From the NCBI GenBank assembly GCA_028293265.1, contig JAQGPB010000221.1:1-16186 (forward strand): DNA of 16,186 nucleotides, given 5' to 3'. Positions 1 through 7,600 of the stretch are shown in pieces. Position 1 is the first letter of the stretch; every line of letters starts with the position of its first letter. Position numbers and translations under genes: made by a program. Below the pieces are notes generated by a model. It saw only the letters and a list, made by a program, of their open reading frames with translations. It had not been told where the DNA came from and ran no database searches. This stretch comes from Pedosphaera sp. (lineage in GTDB: Bacteria; Verrucomicrobiota; Verrucomicrobiae; Limisphaerales; Pedosphaeraceae).

Positions 1-1739
1 AGCAGGTCGGGGATGCGAGCGAAGGCAAAGCTGCCGACCAGCCCGATCATGGCTTGTTGTTGGAGAACAGTCCCGTCTTTTGCCAGCGTTTTGACCTCAG
101 CGACCAAGGGAGACAACAAATCCAATGCTCGCCCTTGAAACCGTTCGGCCAGTTCCGCCTTCGCGAGCGAACGGATGATCTGCTGGTTCCTGGGAATGGG
201 TTTGTTGTTCTGGCCTTCAACCAGCAATTTCACCAACGCCTTCGCTGCGGTCGTGGTCTCAATGCCGGCTTCCCCCGGGCGGGTGAGCCAGGTCCGCAAT
301 ACGAATTCACGCATCAAGTCCGGTTTGATCGCGAAAAGTCTCCCATTAATTCCTCGCCGCACCACGAACTTGCGTGCGACCAGCGAGTTGAGACATTCAT
401 CGAACACTGCCTCACTTGAGAATCCTGCCTGTTTGGTGATGAATGCGATTGTTGCCGTGTCGTCTGCATTCACCTCCTCGTAAACGGCCAGCCATCGCAG
501 CAGTTCCTGCGTTTGCTGTTTCGTTGCGATTCTTTCGGAACTGTGCTCAATCACCTCCGCAAGATATTTGGCCGCAATTTCCTCCACGGTGGTGGGCAAC
601 GAGGCCAAGTGGCCATGTTTTGAGAGGACGGAAACGGCCATCGCAATCCAGATCGGATACTGATTTCCGAGTTTGGCCAAGTGCAAGGCCATTTCGGCTT
701 TTCGTCCATCCGATAAACTTGCGAGAGATGGGCTCTTGGCAATCAGGTTTTGCGCCAGTTGTCGCGCAGCAGCAGCGGAAAGAGGGGGCAAACTGACGGC
801 CGTCGCCCTTAAATCGGGGGGCATATCGACCACGGCTTTCATCACCGGATCCTTGGGCGACCGCACCGCAATCAAGACCTTCCAAGATTTCATTTGGGAG
901 GACGGCGCCCTCAGTTGTTCGGCCATCAGACGCACCAACCGCGGGTCTTGAGGTTCATCCACCAACAACAGTGTCTTTTCGGTGAACGGGACGGAAGCAA
1001 ACCACGTATCACTCTGGCTCATCGTGGCTTCATTGGCAGAAAGCACTTGAAATCCTTCCCTCTGAGCCCACTGCCCGATTTCCAGGAGCAAACGCGATTT
1101 CCCGATCCCTCCAGGACCGTGGAAGCAGAGGAGGCTTTTGGAGCCCTGCAAAAAAGCGGTGATGGCTGACATCTCCGCTTCGCGGCCCTCCAATCCGACC
1201 TGCAGTCCCGCTGCTCCAATCTCATCGGCCTCTGCGTACGCAACGGCTTCTTCTAACGACAAAAAGCACCGATTTTTCCCTTCAAAATAGGCTTCAGTGA
1301 CATGAGGATGTTTCGTCAGGAGTGCATCAAGTTGCTCAAGCCCCCACAACTTGGCGTCCAGCCCGGCCAACTTGAATTCCGGCACGACCTCGCTATCCCA
1401 ACGCGCTGCATCTCCTGGATTCAACGCAACGTTGGTGACCAGCACCCATTCGTTGGCATTCTGCCACAATGAATAACGGCTGTCGGATGGTTGTCGGTAG
1501 GTTTTGATTTTAGCAAGCTCGCGCAGGGCGTCATTGATCGTCTTGGAAATCGTCGGATGATCGTGAAATTTGCACTGATAGACGCATTTGCCATCCATGG
1601 AGCGGGCGTCCTGGGCTGCGTCCCTGCCGGACCGGCCGAACACGCGTGCCCCGGGTTTCTCAAAGAGAATCAGGGTGTTCACCAGGGACTGGAATGTTTC
1701 ACCGTTCCTGATGATGGCCCAATTGTACTTCGCTGGCAT
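1..1739 (-). CDS. Mrr-like nuclease-STAND NTPase, probable antiphage defence protein (partial, C-terminus beyond window)
   Basis: I translated this frame by hand: it is open from an ATG at 1739-1737 to the window edge, about 579 codons. An in-frame TAA at 1757-1755 precedes the ATG; no good Shine-Dalgarno is visible. Residues 1-59 resemble a PD-(D/E)XK restriction-type core: a helix around E14-L19-V20, then GRSGRD (35-40), D44, and the Q55-C-K57 motif at a strand end. A linker ending in an LWGLEQLDALL-type segment leads to a P-loop NTPase: Walker A GPGGIGKS (208-215, K214), Walker B LLLVDE (D261, E262), then a sensor-like IAVRS strand. Residues ~415-490 look like a winged helix. Nuclease plus STAND NTPase is the layout of Avs-type phage sensors, which sense a phage protein through a C-terminal repeat domain and degrade DNA. 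That sensor part lies outside the window. Nuclease and STAND calls are firm by motif; the antiphage role is inferred. Confidence 0.82.
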   Translation of the reverse strand, partial: MPAKYNWAIIRNGETFQSLVNTLILFEKPGARVFGRSGRDAAQDARSMDGKCVYQCKFHDHPTISKTINDALRELAKIKTYRQPSDSRYSLWQNANEWVLVTNVALNPGDAARWDSEVVPEFKLAGLDAKLWGLEQLDALLTKHPHVTEAYFEGKNRCFLSLEEAVAYAEADEIGAAGLQVGLEGREAEMSAITAFLQGSKSLLCFHGPGGIGKSRLLLEIGQWAQREGFQVLSANEATMSQSDTWFASVPFTEKTLLLVDEPQDPRLVRLMAEQLRAPSSQMKSWKVLIAVRSPKDPVMKAVVDMPPDLRATAVSLPPLSAAAARQLAQNLIAKSPSLASLSDGRKAEMALHLAKLGNQYPIWIAMAVSVLSKHGHLASLPTTVEEIAAKYLAEVIEHSSERIATKQQTQELLRWLAVYEEVNADDTATIAFITKQAGFSSEAVFDECLNSLVARKFVVRRGINGRLFAIKPDLMREFVLRTWLTRPGEAGIETTTAAKALVKLLVEGQNNKPIPRNQQIIRSLAKAELAERFQGRALDLLSPLVAEVKTLAKDGTVLQQQAMIGLVGSFAFARIPDL

Positions 1740-2078
1740 ATTATTGTTTCTGGCTTAATCGAAATCGGCCACGTCGTTCACAGACATCTCGATGGGCAAA
1801 TCAACCATTCACCCATCACGCGCAATTTCGTTTGCGTCATGGCCGCGTGATTGCAGCCGGACAACATTATGAATGCAATCGGGTCGCTTTCCAAAATATA
1901 ATTAACAGGGCTGGCTCATTTCACCGCCCGGCCTGGAGCACTTGCCTGAATTCCCACCCCCATGAGCAGTCACGACGTGACCTCCTTCAGTCCGAAACTG
2001 AACCTTTTGGGTTCGCGTTCAGCGGCCATCTTTTAGAACTGTTCGCCGATGTTGCATGGAGCACGTATTGCCCGGTGA
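1740..2078. other. Intergenic stretch upstream of the nuclease-STAND gene, no supported gene
   Basis: This 339-base gap separates the start of the minus-strand nuclease-STAND gene from the transposase remnant. It should contain the promoter of that gene, but I cannot name convincing -35/-10 boxes. On the minus strand a 17-codon ORF (ATG at 1808-1806, TAA at 1757-1755) lies in the same frame just upstream of the NTPase start; nothing shows it is translated. The plus-strand open frames crossing the gap do not resemble known proteins. Confidence 0.5.
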
Positions 2079-2490
2079 ACCGGCTCGGAGGATTCATCCT
2101 GTTTGCTTGCGAAAATCGGTTGGTCGCCGCAGGTGCCGCTGCTCCGGGCCATCCAGCGGGACGAGGCAGCCATCGGGCGCTGGCGCGCGCAAGTCTGGCA
2201 CCGAGTCAAACGGCAGGCCTGGCAGGAACACCGAAGGCTGGTGTTTCTTGATGAATCTGGCTTCTACTTGCTCCCGGCGGTCGTTCGCACCTATGCGCGC
2301 AGAGGTTCGCGCCCGCTTCAATGGGAGTGGCAGTCCAAGGACCATCTCTCGGCCATGGGCGCCCTGACCACCGCTGGGGCCATTTACTCGCTGGTGCGCC
2401 AACGACCCCTAACTGGCTAGGATGCGATAGATTGCTTGATCCACTTGCTGCGCGTGGCCGGGAGCGGCTGCTGCTTATTAAGTTCAGCCA
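2079..2490 (+). pseudogene. Decayed IS630-family transposase
   Basis: The frame open from 2079 to the TAG at 2418-2420 contains IGWSPQ, a helical QRDEAAIGRWR segment, VFLDESGFYLLP (the catalytic Asp is codon 2250-2252) and a DHLSAMGALTTAG segment, in the order expected around the first catalytic Asp of IS630-type DDE transposases. After the TAG, family-like sequence continues in a different frame (DAIDCLIHLLRVAG from about 2421) and then shifts again (RERLLLI, about 2460-2480), so at least two frameshifts are present. The N-terminal helix-turn-helix half is missing or scrambled upstream of 2079, and the second Asp and final Glu of the DDE triad are not found. A working family member is usually ~340 residues. 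This is a dead fragment; no terminal inverted repeats could be identified. Confidence 0.8.
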
Positions 2491-2494
2491 ACAC

Positions 2495-2809
2495 ATGGAC
2501 TCGAAGCTCGAAACCATGAAGACCATGCTGACCACGCATGTCAAAGCCATCGAAAAGACTGTGGCGCAGATCAATGCCAGCGTGACCGCCGCCGAAACGG
2601 TTGTCCCGACAAATCCAAGGGGAGTTAAGGCCGGCGCCGCAGCAGGGAACCAGGCCAGGGCGGATTTTCAAACCGAGCGGGTGAAATTGACTGGAGTAAG
2701 CCGCGAATTGAAAGCCGGCTTGAACTGGCAAGAGTGGTTCTGTTTCAGCGCCTTCGTGGTTTCCATGCTGGTCATCGGCATTCTGATCGGGTCGCGCATG
2801 GGGCGTTGA
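2495..2809 (+). CDS. Small coiled-coil protein with C-terminal transmembrane helix, unknown function
   Basis: This 104-residue protein is not one I recognise. Residues 1-75 are rich in Lys, Glu, Ala and Thr with heptad-like hydrophobic spacing, suggesting a helical or coiled-coil domain. Residues ~82-99 (FCFSAFVVSMLVIGILIG) form one clear transmembrane segment followed by the short basic tail SRMGR, so a C-tail-anchored inner-membrane protein is likely. I chose ATG 2495 because the frame upstream runs into the decayed transposase. The open frame does extend back to 2321 without a stop, so the original N-terminus may have been replaced by IS sequence. An alternative start is the Met codon at 2516. 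The gene converges on the broken XRE gene that ends at 2834. Confidence 0.55.
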   Translation: MDSKLETMKTMLTTHVKAIEKTVAQINASVTAAETVVPTNPRGVKAGAAAGNQARADFQTERVKLTGVSRELKAGLNWQEWFCFSAFVVSMLVIGILIGSRMGR

Positions 2810-2833
2810 TTCACAAGACCCATCCGCCGCCGC

Positions 2834-3124
2834 TCAAGAGGGCCTGCCCTTTCCTTGGATTTGTTCGGCTTCTGCGATCAGTTTTGCCAGCGGCATGTCC
2901 AGTGCGTTGGCCAACGCCTAGGCCACATTCACGCTGGGATGTCGCAACGACCTTTCCAGCAGTCCAATGTAAGTGGGATGCACATTGGCCTTTTCCGCCA
3001 GCAATTCCTGAGAGAACTTCATTTCCTTCCTGTGCCGCTTGAATACCAAAGCAAGGGCATCCGATAATTCCAAGCGCCGCATGCAAACAGATTGGGCAGA
3101 TGAGTCGGGAACGAACACAGACAA
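2834..3124 (-). pseudogene. XRE-family HTH regulator interrupted by in-frame amber codon
   Basis: Read on the minus strand from ATG 3124-3122 (or the Met at 3082-3080), the frame encodes a Cro/C1-type helix-turn-helix: LALVFKRHRKEMKFSQELLA, then KANVHPTYIGLLERS, HPSVNVA. A TAG at 2920-2918 stops translation at 68 residues, inside the domain. Past the stop the same frame continues ALANALDMPLAKLIAEAEQ and ends at a natural TGA (2836-2834). That is exactly the fourth and fifth helices expected after NVA, where family members often have a Gln. A single CAG-to-TAG change therefore explains the break, with no indel. The truncated form keeps the recognition helix but loses the end of the fold. It is probably a recent pseudogene; a sequencing error is the main alternative. 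Confidence 0.78.
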
Positions 3125-3559
3125 TAGTCTTTACAGAAGTTTCCGTTTTGGTGGAAATTCGCGGCGAAGCGGAAATGCTGATTCTTGTCAGACACAAAAT
3201 ACGGCATGGGTTTGACAAAGCTCCGCAGAAACCGAAATGATCGGGCAGGCAGAAATCAGTTGTGATGAAAACTCCAATTCCTCCGGCGCCGATGTTGCGA
3301 GGCAAGTGTGGATATTCAACGCACCAGACTGCTTGGGGAAAAACTCACCGCGTCCACGCTCCCGGCCGCACCATGCTGAGCATCAAAAGGAGCATCTTTC
3401 AAAAACTGTTTAACCGTATTGGCACAAAGGATTTCGCCCAGAAGTCGGAACCTGAATCAGAGCCACAAGGAGGGAGGAAACGGGATGATATACCCAACGT
3501 CGTTCGATCAGATTTCGCCCAGTTACACCCAATGCTCGCGCAACCCGGAAACAATACGC
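3125..3559. other. Gap between two XRE regulator genes, no supported gene
   Basis: This 435-base stretch separates the two minus-strand regulators. A plus-strand frame (GTG 3262, ATG 3265, to 3636) is open but of low quality, runs antisense into the second XRE gene and matches nothing I know. I see no tRNA-like structure, direct-repeat array or convincing terminator. It presumably holds the promoter of the broken XRE gene near 3125-3200. Confidence 0.5.
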
Positions 3560-3862
3560 TTACTTCTCCGCCCGCGTCGGGAAGATGGCCGTCCGGTGAT
3601 TGGACTGAAACTCCGGCCCAATTTTGGAGTAGGTGATGTTTTTGGGAAGCAGCTCGTTGACGCTTGTCCCCAGTGCCTTGGCCAGAAAAAGCAATTCGCA
3701 GTCCGAAACCCGCCGCAGGCGCAATTCCAGCTTTGCCAATGAATGCCGGCTTACAGTCCAGCCGAGCAGTTGCATTTTTTGCGCGAGCTTTTCCTGGGTC
3801 CAACCTCGCTTGCTGCGGTATTTCCGCACCTGTGGGCCAACGAGATTCAGTCCAAGCTTCAT
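3560..3862 (-). CDS. XRE-family (Cro/C1-type HTH) transcriptional regulator
   Basis: This is an intact 100-residue cytoplasmic DNA-binding protein with a Cro/C1-type helix-turn-helix over residues ~8-72. LVGPQVRKYRSKRGWTQEKL forms helices 1-2, VSRHSLAKLELRLRRVSD (37-54) covers the recognition helix and following turn, and CELLFLAKALGTSVNELLP (55-73) closes the domain. The basic, Ser-rich tail (74-100) is extra. Small regulators starting with LNLVGPQVRKxR and carrying a long recognition loop are familiar to me from Verrucomicrobia and related groups; the target is unknown. The ATG at 3862-3860 is the first Met, and the domain begins right after it. It lies divergent from the operon-like pair starting at 4147, so it could control the intervening promoter region, but no operator is evident. 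Confidence 0.82.
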   Translation of the reverse strand: MKLGLNLVGPQVRKYRSKRGWTQEKLAQKMQLLGWTVSRHSLAKLELRLRRVSDCELLFLAKALGTSVNELLPKNITYSKIGPEFQSNHRTAIFPTRAEK

Positions 3863-3909
3863 TTCTGCGCCTGACTCTAGTCGAGTAGCCGGTCGAAACT
3901 GTTTCCCAC

Positions 3910-4131
3910 ATGAGCACCAAGAAGTTCACAAAGCCCTTGCCTTTGTCGCAGGCTGCGCCTACAAACAAGGCCGATCTTTCGTTCATCAAGAAGAAGGGCG
4001 GTATCAGTTCTTCTGGACGGCAAAGGGCCGGGTTCAACAAATTGAGCAGGGAAGTAAGATTTTTGAAAGAACCTCCCATTTTGGACCGTATTAAAAGTGG
4101 GATTGTGTACCGACTCAGGATAAATCAGTAG
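3910..4131 (+). CDS. Possible small basic hypothetical protein
   Basis: A 73-codon open frame beginning at ATG 3910, divergent from the XRE regulator. The product would be strongly basic (many Lys and Arg), with no signal peptide, no transmembrane segment and no domain I recognise. Codon choice is not obviously wrong for a gene in this window, but there is no ribosome-binding site and no homology to argue for it. The opposite strand is also open here, so chance is a real possibility. It is listed because it is the only candidate in the 3863-4146 interval, which must also contain the promoter of the secreted-protein pair. Confidence 0.25.
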   Translation: MSTKKFTKPLPLSQAAPTNKADLSFIKKKGGISSSGRQRAGFNKLSREVRFLKEPPILDRIKSGIVYRLRINQ

Positions 4132-4146
4132 AGACCCTAGAAAACT

Positions 4147-4575
4147 ATGAAAACCACCAGAACCCTTTGGATTGCCCTGGCCTCAGTGTCGGGCATAGGT
4201 GCACTTGCCATAGCCGCCTTGACCGCCCTGGCCGACACCCCGGCTCCAGTCATGACGATGACGCCACTGGCGAGCAACCAGTTTTCCATCACCATCACCA
4301 ATGGCGTGACCAACGTGAATTACGAACTGTACTGGACGCCCATGTTGAATGACGCGGCCTATCCGTGGCAGTTGCTGGTGGAAGGCGCTCCCCTGCAAAC
4401 CAACTTCACCGTGGACGGCGGCATTTCGCCGATCGGCTTTTTCCAGACCCGGGTGGGCAGTGATGCGGATGGGGACGGAGTTCCCAACTGGATGGACGCC
4501 GATCCCAACAATCCGGCGGTAGGGGCGCTTACCGTCATAATCAACAGCCCCACCAACGGCGCGGTCGTTCAGTAA
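4147..4575 (+). CDS. Small secreted protein with calcium-binding-like DxDxDG motif
   Basis: A 142-residue exported protein. Residues 1-29 form a Sec signal peptide (KTTR start, hydrophobic core to ~28, Ala-Leu-Ala cleavage site before D30). Residues 30-105 look like a beta-rich domain with repeated Ile-Thr-Asn and Val-Thr-Asn strands. DADGDGVPNWMDADP (106-120) matches the thrombospondin type-3/dockerin-like acidic loop used for calcium binding. The tail, LTVIINSPTNGAVVQ, looks like the first strand of a bacterial Ig-like domain that then stops at TAA. The gene may therefore be a shortened form of a longer Ig-domain protein, or short by design. It lies 40 bases upstream of the giant RHS gene on the same strand and is probably co-transcribed with it. 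A role as accessory or surface partner of the RHS protein is inference only. Confidence 0.72.
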   Translation: MKTTRTLWIALASVSGIGALAIAALTALADTPAPVMTMTPLASNQFSITITNGVTNVNYELYWTPMLNDAAYPWQLLVEGAPLQTNFTVDGGISPIGFFQTRVGSDADGDGVPNWMDADPNNPAVGALTVIINSPTNGAVVQ

Positions 4576-4615
4576 TCTTCTCCTCTTCAGTTTAAAACCT
4601 AACCAATCAATCATC

Positions 4616-7600
4616 ATGAGGGTACCTTTTTGCAGATTCTTATCAGCCGTCGCTTGCTTTTTGTCATGTGCGGCGGTCTCCTTTGCTCAGAACGGCACGG
4701 TAAATTTTGGGAGCGGTGGGTTCTATGCCCATGCCAGTCAGGGCAGCGCCACGGTGTTTGTGCAAGGAAATAACAACTCTCAGTTTCCAGTCGCAGCCTC
4801 CATTTTCGCCCATAGCACCAATACGTCCCATCCGCCGCCTAGCACGGCGGTTTTTTTCACGGACTACACCACCAACTCGGTTTTTCAGAACCATTTCGGA
4901 GAAGGGGCTGGGGCTGCCTCCCTGAGTGGTCCGCAGAACAACACCGTATCTTTTCAGATTCCCTTGTTGGTCAACACAAATCTTCCTGCGGCGGGGCGCA
5001 CCATCGTATTGGGCTTCTGGAGCGCCGCCGGCGGAACGACCATCGTCGCCCCCAGCACTTGTACCATTACGATTATTTCCGACCCATTGGTGACCCTGAC
5101 CGCCACGAAACCCAGCGCCAGCGAAAACGGCCCCACGCCGGGCGAATTCACCGTGACCCGTTATGGCGAGATGCTGGACGACCTGACCGTCAATCTTACG
5201 GTGACCGGCACGGCGACCTATACCAGTGACTATTCCTTCACAGGCTCGCAGGTGACTTCACCCACCACCGTCGTGATTCCCGCAGGGACGGCTTCCGCCA
5301 CCATCACGGTTTCGCCGGTGGATGACTCGCTCCCGGAACCGGATGAAACCGTGATCGCGGCGCTGGCACCCGGCACCTACACCACCAACACGCAGAGCGT
5401 TGCCACCGTCACCATTTCGGACAACGACCCGCTGGTAAATATCACCGCGACGGACGCCAGCGCATCGGAAGGCGGTGATAGCGGCCTCTTCACCATCACC
5501 CGCACCGCCGACCCGAGCATTCCGCTGACGGTTTTTTACACCATCACTGGAACCGCCAAAAACGGAGTGGATTATGCGTTCATCACCAATTCCGTGACGC
5601 TGCAATCGGGGGAAACCTACAAACCCATCACCATCGCGCCGACCGGAAGCATTCTCACCAATTCCCCGGCGACCGTGATTTTGACACTGGTCTCCACCAA
5701 TACCTACACGCTCGGAACCCCCACTTCGGGCACGGTCACCATCACCAATTACAACGACAGCGCCCGTCCCGTTCCGACCAATTCTTTCGGACTGGCGGCC
5801 AACGCCCGCACCGGCAGGTTCCTGCGGGGTTCCGGGACCATTCCCAGCTATTGGTCTTTCGTCATTCCGGTGGATTTGGAAAAGGGCGTGCCCTTGGACA
5901 ACATCGGCGGCGTTGCCACCAACCTTTTTTCACCCAATCCCTGGACCAACACGCTTTCCCATTACAACGCCACCAATTCAGGCCGGTTCAGTTTCCAGAA
6001 CCCCATTGCCTCCTTTGGCAGCCGGGTGGGTGGTTCTCCCTTGTATTATGGGCAGCCCTACACCTTCGGAGTTTATGCCGGTGACCCCGCGCCCACCGCC
6101 TACACCAACGCCAATGCTTACACCAACGCGATTCGCATCCAGGTATATCAGCAGGGCACAATGGCTTTCGTTGGCACGACCGTAATTGGCATTCCCAATC
6201 CCGCTTCCAGCACTGAATGGGCTGCTTTCATCACCAACGGCTATACCAAGGCGGTCACGAACTTTGGCCTGACCACCATCCTGACCTTTGACCAACCGGG
6301 CTTGGTTACTTGGGACACATTCCCGGGCGTGAGCGGGAATGACTTTGCCTATCACCTGATCCACACCGCGAGCCAGGGAGCGACCAATTACGTGTACATG
6401 GTGGAATTGGCGGGCGGCATCGCGTCGGGCTGGATGGTGGTGGATGGCAGCAACGCCCGAAGCTGGTCTCGCCTCTACACCATGGAATACGAATCGCGCC
6501 CGCCGTGGCGGGCCGTGGTGGTGGACCAACCCACGTTTCAAGCCGTGCCCATGCCCCCATCCTATCTGGGCATGTCGCCGGATGAACTGGCAACCAATTC
6601 ACCGCCCGTCACCAATACGGTGGCCCTGTCCCCGTCTACTTGCACGAACCTGGACCAAAGCCCCGAACTGCGGCGGCACCCGATACTGGACCAGTTCGTT
6701 GCCAACTTGGGCAAGGACCCGATGTTGCTGGCCAATTACGTTATCAATGAAATCGAACTGACCGACGCCATTGATTACAGCGACAGCGGAGTCATCAATG
6801 AGATAGCCGTCAATCCGGGCGGGGTCAGCCGCGGAGCCTTGGGAACTTTTCTAGAAAAGCAAGGCTCTCCGGTGGAGCAGTGCGGATTGCTTATCTACTT
6901 GTTGCGTCAGGCCGGGGTGCCGGCCACGTACGTCTTTCCTCCGCACAACGGCCTGCTCATGGTGGACACCCGGTTGAGCACCCTTTTGCGCATGCAGGTG
7001 CGGGGAGCAGTCCGACATGATGGACTGCAATACACCACCAGCACTTTGATACCGGTCAATTATCCTTGGGTGGCGGCATACATCGGCACCAATTGGGTGC
7101 ATATTTTTCCCTGGCTGAAGGACACCGAGGTTTCCGAAGGCTTTGATCTCCATGATTTCCTGCCCCCGCCTGACAACACGCCGTACAAGTGGTCGCGTGA
7201 TTATATTTACGGCGCGACCAACATTCTGAACCTGAGCCGGGAGGACGACACGCCGATGACGTTGTATCCGCTCTGGCTCAAGAAGACCCTCAATGAATCC
7301 GTGCCGGGAATGTCCCTGGACGATTTTGGGATGCACTTCCGCAACCGCCCGCAATACCGCTCGCGCTGGACCGATTTCCCGAATCCAACCTACGTGACCA
7401 ATTCCAGCATTGCGGTCGAAAGCTTGGGTTCAACCGGCATCACCAACGTCAATCCCGCCTTCACCAACATCTTCGACACCATCAATGTGGAGGTAAAGAG
7501 CGTCACCAATCCGGGAACGAAAGTTTCCTCGGGTGATTTGAAACTGGCGGAATTAAACGACCGCCGTTTCCTGATCCGCCATGATTTTGTGGACGCCAAT

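Noticed and set aside
54..1243. Several plus- and minus-strand open frames of 60-120 codons in the first 1.2 kb
   Set aside because: They are other-frame shadows of the long nuclease-STAND frame, whose Walker motifs and continuous coding settle the strand and frame.
2834..2860. Small inverted repeat AGGGC-CT-GCCCT as a terminator
   Set aside because: A five-base stem with a two-base loop is too weak, and it lies inside the XRE pseudogene coding sequence.
2811..3305. Minus-strand 164-codon frame
   Set aside because: It overlaps the XRE pseudogene in another frame and shows no domain or sensible composition; the HTH motif in the competing frame is unmistakable.
3262..3636. Plus-strand 124-codon frame
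   Set aside because: Antisense to the end of the intact XRE gene, no recognisable domain, no ribosome-binding site; likely chance.
3399..4079. Minus-strand 226-codon frame
   Set aside because: It covers the XRE gene in a different frame; long only because that region is free of stops by chance.
4616..4690. Possible lipobox in the RHS signal peptide (FLSC at residues 15-18)
   Set aside because: Phe at -3 is not usual for a lipobox, and a good SFA cleavage site follows at residue 24, so a standard Sec signal is preferred.
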